This document shows positions 60,271 through 64,000 of a DNA stretch of 64,000 nucleotides, in pieces. The translations under genes and the position numbers were made by a program. This DNA comes from Crossiella equi (GTDB taxonomy: Bacteria; Actinomycetota; Actinomycetes; Mycobacteriales; Pseudonocardiaceae): positions 6,557,786 through 6,621,785 of the forward strand of contig NZ_JAGIOO010000001.1 of assembly GCF_017876755.1 (NCBI RefSeq). Direction: 5' to 3'. Every line of letters begins with the position of its first letter. Position 1 is the stretch's first letter. A model generated the notes under the pieces. That model ran no database searches. It was not told where the DNA came from and was given only the letters and a program-made list of their open reading frames with translations.

Positions 60271-60723
60271 ATGACCGTGCTGTTGCGTGAGGCGATCGGC
60301 GAGCGGTTGCGCCGTACCCGCACCGCCCAAAGTCGTACCCTCCGCGAGGTGTCGCGGCTCGCGCGTGTGAGCCTCGGTTACCTCTCCGAAGTGGAGCGCG
60401 GACGCAAGGAGGCCTCGAGCGAGCTGCTCGCCGCCATCTGCGACGCGCTCGACCTACCCCTGTCCGACCTGCTCGGTGACGTCGCGGCGGATGTCCGCCT
60501 CGGCGAGTTCACCGTTCCCGACACGGTGCCCGACACCGTCGAGGCCGCCGAGCGCACGCCCAGCCGGGCGGGTGCCGGGGAGCCCGGCTTCAGCGGCGGA
60601 CGCCTGGTCTCCTCGCTCGGCGAGGAGCTCACCGAGCTGCGGCTCCAGCCGCTGCTGCGCCACCAGCTCAACGCTCCCATCAGCGGTCCGCACGTGTCGG
60701 CGGGCGTCGTTGTCGCGGCATGA
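60271..60723 (+). CDS. clgR: ClgR-type helix-turn-helix regulator
   Basis: A 150-residue XRE-family regulator, the Clp gene regulator of actinobacteria. The helix-turn-helix lies near residues 25-60 ([22 protein letters not shown]), followed by [21 protein letters not shown]. Its C-terminus is short. The ATG at 60271 is preceded by AAAGGAGG, and a perfect ClgR box lies upstream. ClgR controls clp proteases and, in mycobacteria, the psp genes; pspA follows here. Confidence 0.93.
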   Translation: MTVLLREAIGERLRRTRTAQSRTLREVSRLARVSLGYLSEVERGRKEASSELLAAICDALDLPLSDLLGDVAADVRLGEFTVPDTVPDTVEAAERTPSRAGAGEPGFSGGRLVSSLGEELTELRLQPLLRHQLNAPISGPHVSAGVVVAA

Positions 60724-60767
60724 ACACACCGTGACCGCCGCCTGATACGACGGTAGCGCTTCTTCAC

Positions 60768-60799
60768 CCCGCAGGCTGAGACCCGTCTCAGCCTGCGGG
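60768..60799. terminator. Terminator after clgR
   Basis: A 14-bp perfect stem (60768-60781 with 60786-60799) and a CCCG loop, followed by TCTCATTTGT. It separates clgR from the pspA gene. Confidence 0.9.
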
Positions 60800-61034
60800 T
60801 CTCATTTGTCCCGTCTTCGTCCGGACCCCCTTCGATCAGGGGTATAAACGGGGTACGTCCCTGGTACGGGTCCAGCTCCGGTGGACCCTTGACTTGATCA
60901 GGGAGCACCCTGAGTTCCACGGGGGTCAGTGGAACGGCGCAGTCGTACCTGACACGATGGACGTCAGCACTGGGTTGAGCGCCGGTCACCTCTCGTGTGG
61001 GGGACGGGTCGCACGGAGAAGGCAGGCGGAGGAG
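60800..61034 (+). promoter_or_regulatory. pspA promoter region
   Basis: About 235 bp with no gene. GGAACG at 60931-60936 and CGATGG at 60955-60960 with an 18-bp gap resemble an ECF (SigE-like) -35/-10 pair, which would fit envelope-stress control; this is weak. No ClgR box is seen here. Confidence 0.3.
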
Positions 61035-61865
61035 ATGGCCAACGCGTTCGTGAAGTTCTGGAAGTACCTCATGGCGGCGTTCTCATCGAAGATCGATGAG
61101 CACGCCGACCCGAAGGTGCAGATTCAGCAGGCCATCGAGGAAGCGCAGCGTCAGCACCAGGCCCTGTCCCAGCAGGCCGCGGCGGTCATCGGCAACCAGC
61201 GTCAGCTGGAGATGAAGCTGAACCGCCAGTTGGGTGAGGTCGAGAAGCTGCAGGCTTCCGCGCGGCAGGCATTGGTCCTCGCCGACCAGGCCCGCGCCGC
61301 CGGTGACCTGAAGAAGGCGCAGGAGTACGAGGACACCGCTCAGGCGTTCGCCACCCAGCTGGTCACCGCCGAGCAGTCCGTGGAAGACCTCAAGACCATG
61401 CACGACCAGGCCATCGGTGCGGCCGCGCAGGCCAAGCAGGCGGTCGAGCGCAACGCCATGGTCCTGCAGCAGAAGATCGCCGAGCGCACCAAGCTGCTCA
61501 GCCAGCTGGAGCAGGCGAAGATGCAGGAGCAGGTGTCCAGCTCGCTGCGCCAGATGACCGAGCTGGCCGCGCCGAGCAACACGCCGTCGCTGGAAGAGGT
61601 GCGCGAGAAGATCGAGCGCCGCTACGCGACCGCGCTGGGCTCGGCCGAGCTGGCGCAGAACTCGATCCAGGGCCGCATGCTGGAGGTGCAGCAGTCCACT
61701 GTGGACATGGCTGGCGCCTCGCGGCTCGAACAGCTGAGGGCCTCCATGCGGGGCGGTTCGGTCGGCGAGGTCACCTCGGGACAGCAGCAGGCGGCCGCTC
61801 CGGCGCCCGCGCCTGCCCCGAACCAGGCCACCGCGCCGTACCAGAACCCGCAGGGTCAGGCGTGA
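61035..61865 (+). CDS. pspA: Phage shock protein A (PspA/IM30)
   Basis: A 276-residue membrane-maintenance protein. An amphipathic N-terminal helix ([20 protein letters not shown]), then a long coiled coil from about residue 25 to 215 typical of PspA/IM30 (ESCRT-III-like), and a disordered Pro/Ala/Gln tail. It binds stressed membranes. The ATG at 61035 follows GGAGGAG; the upstream in-frame extension to 60894 is not supported. Followed 8 bp later by the Rv2743c-like gene, as in mycobacteria. Confidence 0.94.
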   Translation: MANAFVKFWKYLMAAFSSKIDEHADPKVQIQQAIEEAQRQHQALSQQAAAVIGNQRQLEMKLNRQLGEVEKLQASARQALVLADQARAAGDLKKAQEYEDTAQAFATQLVTAEQSVEDLKTMHDQAIGAAAQAKQAVERNAMVLQQKIAERTKLLSQLEQAKMQEQVSSSLRQMTELAAPSNTPSLEEVREKIERRYATALGSAELAQNSIQGRMLEVQQSTVDMAGASRLEQLRASMRGGSVGEVTSGQQQAAAPAPAPAPNQATAPYQNPQGQA

Positions 61866-61873
61866 GGTAGCCG

Positions 61874-62671
61874 GTGACGTCGCCAGGGGACGAGCTCCGC
61901 AAGCACTTGGGGCAGCTCGTCGGGCAGCAGCTCAGCGGACCGGTGGACTCGGTCCGGCGCAAGATCGCCGCGTGGCAGGACCCGCGCGCGAAGCTGCTGC
62001 GGCGGCGCAGGCGGGCCAACCGCTCGCTCGCGTTCCGCGGCACCCTGGCGGCGTTGTCCGGCGGCCTCGTGTTCTTCATCGGCGGTGATCCCGGCATCGA
62101 GGTGTCGGAGATCGTCACCGGTTCGGTGGCCGTGCTCTCGGCGGCCGGCACGGTCAGCGCCGGGGTGAAGTCGATCAGACTGCACCGCACGCCGCTGCCC
62201 GCTGCCGCGGCACCGCCGCCACCCCCGCTGCCGCCGCCCGGGTCCATGGCCCGGGAGCCGATGCAGCGGCTCGCCTCGGCCGAGATCAGCCTGGCCGAGG
62301 TGCTGCGCCAGCTGTCCGCACCGCACGACGGCCTCGCGCCGCTGTCGATCGAGACGGTCGAGTACTCCCGCTACACCGCCGCCGAGGCCGCCTCGGCCGT
62401 GCGCGCGGTGGCCCAGCAGCTGCGCGCGGTGGAGCTGGCGCGCGACTCGGCACCCCCAATGGAACGCGGTCACCTCTCCGACGAGGTCCGCAGGCTGCGC
62501 AACGAGCTGGACGAGGGCGTCGACGGGTACTGCGGCCTGGTGGCCACCGCGGGCAAGGCGGTCGCCGCGAGCAGCAGCTCAGCGCCCCGCAAGGCCATCG
62601 AGGACGCCACCGACCACCTCGCCGGTCTGGCCGCGGCCTTGCGCGAGCTCGCCGGTGGCGGGCGCCCCTGA
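61874..62671 (+). CDS. PspM-like (Rv2743c-type) membrane protein
   Basis: A 265-residue protein. Two hydrophobic segments at about 50-95 (FRGTLAALSGGLVFFIGG and SGSVAVLSAAGTVSAG), basic N-terminus, a Pro-rich linker (APPPPPLPPPG) and a helical C-terminal part. It corresponds in position and layout to Rv2743c (PspM), which binds PspA in mycobacteria. Co-transcribed with pspA. Assignment is by synteny and architecture. Confidence 0.75.
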   Translation: MTSPGDELRKHLGQLVGQQLSGPVDSVRRKIAAWQDPRAKLLRRRRRANRSLAFRGTLAALSGGLVFFIGGDPGIEVSEIVTGSVAVLSAAGTVSAGVKSIRLHRTPLPAAAAPPPPPLPPPGSMAREPMQRLASAEISLAEVLRQLSAPHDGLAPLSIETVEYSRYTAAEAASAVRAVAQQLRAVELARDSAPPMERGHLSDEVRRLRNELDEGVDGYCGLVATAGKAVAASSSSAPRKAIEDATDHLAGLAAALRELAGGGRP

Positions 62672-62684
62672 GGTATCCGGACAT

Positions 62685-62720
62685 CTCCCCAGACCTTCAC
62701 GGGGAGTAGTTTTCTTTTGG
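62685..62720 (+). terminator. Terminator after the PspM-like gene
   Basis: CTCCCC and GGGGAG form a 6-bp stem with a 10-nt loop, followed by TAGTTTTCTTTT, the only clear T-rich tail in the window. Probable rho-independent terminator. Confidence 0.65.
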
Positions 62721-62845
62721 GAAATGGCGGGACGGCAGGGAAATGTTTCGTACGAACGTGTGATTCAGGCGCGTCTGTTCGACCACTCCTTCTACGTCGC
62801 GTGGCAATATCCCCCGCACGAACGGGAGCGCTGGGAGGGCAAACT
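62721..62845. other. Leader of the uracil permease gene
   Basis: About 125 bp, less GC-rich than its surroundings. It has a 10-bp palindrome (TTCGTACGAA at 62747-62756) and GGGAGG at 62833-62838 for the next gene. No gene seen. Confidence 0.4.
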
Positions 62846-64000
62846 GTGGCGCTGTGGACCCTGCACGGCGATGGCCGTCGGGTACAGGACGGTGCCATGG
62901 TGGCGCCCAAGGAACGGCTCAACTGGTTCCTGACCGCCGGATTCGGTGCACAGCACTTCATGGTGATGTTCGGCGCGACGATGATCGTGCCGCTGCTCAC
63001 CGGATTCCCGGCCACCACCACCCTGTTCTTCACCGGTGTCGGCACGCTGGTCTTCCTGCTCGTCACCCGCAACCGGGTGCCGAGCTATCTCGGCGCCTCC
63101 TTCGCCTTCGTCGCCCCGTTGCAGGCCGCGCTCGGCCAGAGCATGCCGCTGTCGGTGCGCGTGGGCGCGGTGCTGGCGGTCGGGCTGCTGATGGTGGTCA
63201 TCGGCATCGCGGTCAAGGCGCTGGGCGCGCGGCTGCTGGAGTCGCTGATGCCGCCGGTGGTCACCGGCACGGTGGTCATCCTCATCGGCATCACGCTGGC
63301 GCCGAAGGCCGTGCAGAACGCGCTGAGCCAGTCGGGGCTGGCCGCGGTGACGCTGCTGGTGACGCTGTTCTGCGCCGTGGTGCTGCGCGGCATGCTGGCG
63401 CGCACGGCGGTGCTCATCGGCCTGGTCGTCGGCTGGGTGGTCGCGGGGTTCAACGGCGACATCAACCCGGTCCAGATGACCTTCGTCGACTCCCAGCCCT
63501 GGATCGGGCTGCCCGTGTTCAACGCCCCGGAGTTCCGGCCCTCACTGGTGCTCGCGGCGCTGCCCGCGCTGGTGGTCCTGGTGGCCGAGAACATCGGGCA
63601 CCTCAAGGTCATCGCGGCGGGCACCAACCGCGACCTGGACGGCAGCGCGGGCGACACGCTGATCGGCAACGGCCTGGCCACCACCCTGGCGGGCCTGGGC
63701 GGCGGCAACGGCACCACCACGTACGCGGAGAACATCGGCGTGATGACCGCGACCAAGGTGTACTCGACCGCGGCCTACGTGGTCGCGGCGGGCCTGGCCA
63801 TCGCGCTGTCCTTCTCCCCGAAGCTCGGCGCGCTGCTCAACACCGCCCCGCCGGGTGTCATCGCCGGTGCCAGCCTGGTGCTCTACGGCCTCATCGCCAT
63901 GGTCGGCTTCCGCATCTGGCTGGACGCCCGCATCGACCTCGCCAACCCGGTGACCTTCATGGTCGCGGGCACCGCCCTGATCGTGGGCATCGCCAACGTC
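62846..64000 (+). CDS. NCS2 family uracil/xanthine permease (partial)
   Basis: A proton-coupled nucleobase transporter, cut by the window end; at least 385 codons are visible. About 11 membrane segments seen. Family signatures: AENIGHLKVIAAGTNRDL and NGTTTYAENIGVMTATKV (the NCS2 helix 8-10 region). The GTG at 62846 (MALWTLHGDGRR) is chosen because GGGAGG lies 7 nt upstream; the ATG at 62897 would be short. Most likely transports uracil, but xanthine cannot be excluded. Confidence 0.9.
   Translation, partial: MALWTLHGDGRRVQDGAMVAPKERLNWFLTAGFGAQHFMVMFGATMIVPLLTGFPATTTLFFTGVGTLVFLLVTRNRVPSYLGASFAFVAPLQAALGQSMPLSVRVGAVLAVGLLMVVIGIAVKALGARLLESLMPPVVTGTVVILIGITLAPKAVQNALSQSGLAAVTLLVTLFCAVVLRGMLARTAVLIGLVVGWVVAGFNGDINPVQMTFVDSQPWIGLPVFNAPEFRPSLVLAALPALVVLVAENIGHLKVIAAGTNRDLDGSAGDTLIGNGLATTLAGLGGGNGTTTYAENIGVMTATKVYSTAAYVVAAGLAIALSFSPKLGALLNTAPPGVIAGASLVLYGLIAMVGFRIWLDARIDLANPVTFMVAGTALIVGIANV

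Noticed and set aside
62752-62765. LexA-box-like CGAAC half site
   Set aside because: The second half does not match (GATT instead of GTTC), so it is not a convincing SOS box.
62655-62933. A 92-codon frame before the permease
   Set aside because: It overlaps the end of the PspM-like gene and the permease start in another frame, and its composition matches no family.

Overview
The window is a GC-rich (about 70% by eye) actinobacterial chromosome segment. Gene order and families point to the Pseudonocardiales (Saccharothrix/Actinosynnema/Crossiella-like relatives), but I cannot name the genus. Evidence includes GTG and TTG starts, many ATGA/GTGA start-stop overlaps, TANNNT boxes placed 6-8 nt before start codons, and typical actinobacterial families (DUF222, DUF4097 with a ribbon-helix-helix partner, TIGR03085, DUF4439). 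I see no rRNA, tRNA, insertion sequence, prophage or CRISPR array.

The backbone is a conserved translation, RNA and cell-wall gene series. It runs in the same relative order as the M. tuberculosis genes Rv2845c to Rv2743c: proS; the DUF4439/lipoprotein pair; rimP-nusA-ylxR-infB-DUF503-rbfA-DHH phosphoesterase-MATE; truB-ribF; rpsO-pnp-M16 peptidase-dapB; thyX-dapA-rnj; ftsK; argA; rimO-pgsA-cinA-clgR-pspA-(Rv2743c-like). This comparison comes from memory of that genome.

Region by region. 0-2.3 kb: a VOC protein and proS. 2.4-8.9 kb: a glutamine synthetase-like gene coupled to an amidohydrolase (the two halves of fungal FluG), then two tandem secreted S15 Xaa-Pro peptidases. 9-17.4 kb: accessory genes (HAD phosphatase, two paralogous membrane-anchored proteins, MHS transporter, YjbQ, class V aminotransferase, DUF222 protein, secreted DNRLRE protein). 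17.5-25.8 kb: the nusA-infB translation operon. 26-29.6 kb: CGNR regulator, MATE and MFS transporters. 29.6-38.4 kb: truB-ribF, a small HTH gene, thpR, rpsO-pnp, M16, dapB. 38.5-45.3 kb: secreted hydrolases, a GNAT, a YcaQ-type DNA glycosylase and a DUF4097/RHH pair. 45.4-50.9 kb: thyX, GNAT, TIGR03085, dapA-rnj-phosphotransferase. 50.9-57.5 kb: EamA transporter, acyltransferase, ftsK, phospholipase A2, argA, unknown gene. 57.5-64 kb: rimO-pgsA-cinA-clgR, then the pspA envelope-stress pair and a uracil/xanthine permease cut by the window end.

The most unusual signal is in the infB leader. Four tiny ORFs (11, 4, 5 and 6 codons) are chained by 4-nt ATGA/GTGA overlaps and followed by a 10-bp hairpin just before the infB ribosome binding site. 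This could be a reinitiation sensor for IF2. Other points worth checking are a perfect ClgR-type operator before clgR, a conserved element before both S15 peptidase genes, operator-like palindromes before the FluG-like operon and the EamA gene, a structured rpsO-pnp spacer, and at least 16 apparently leaderless promoters.
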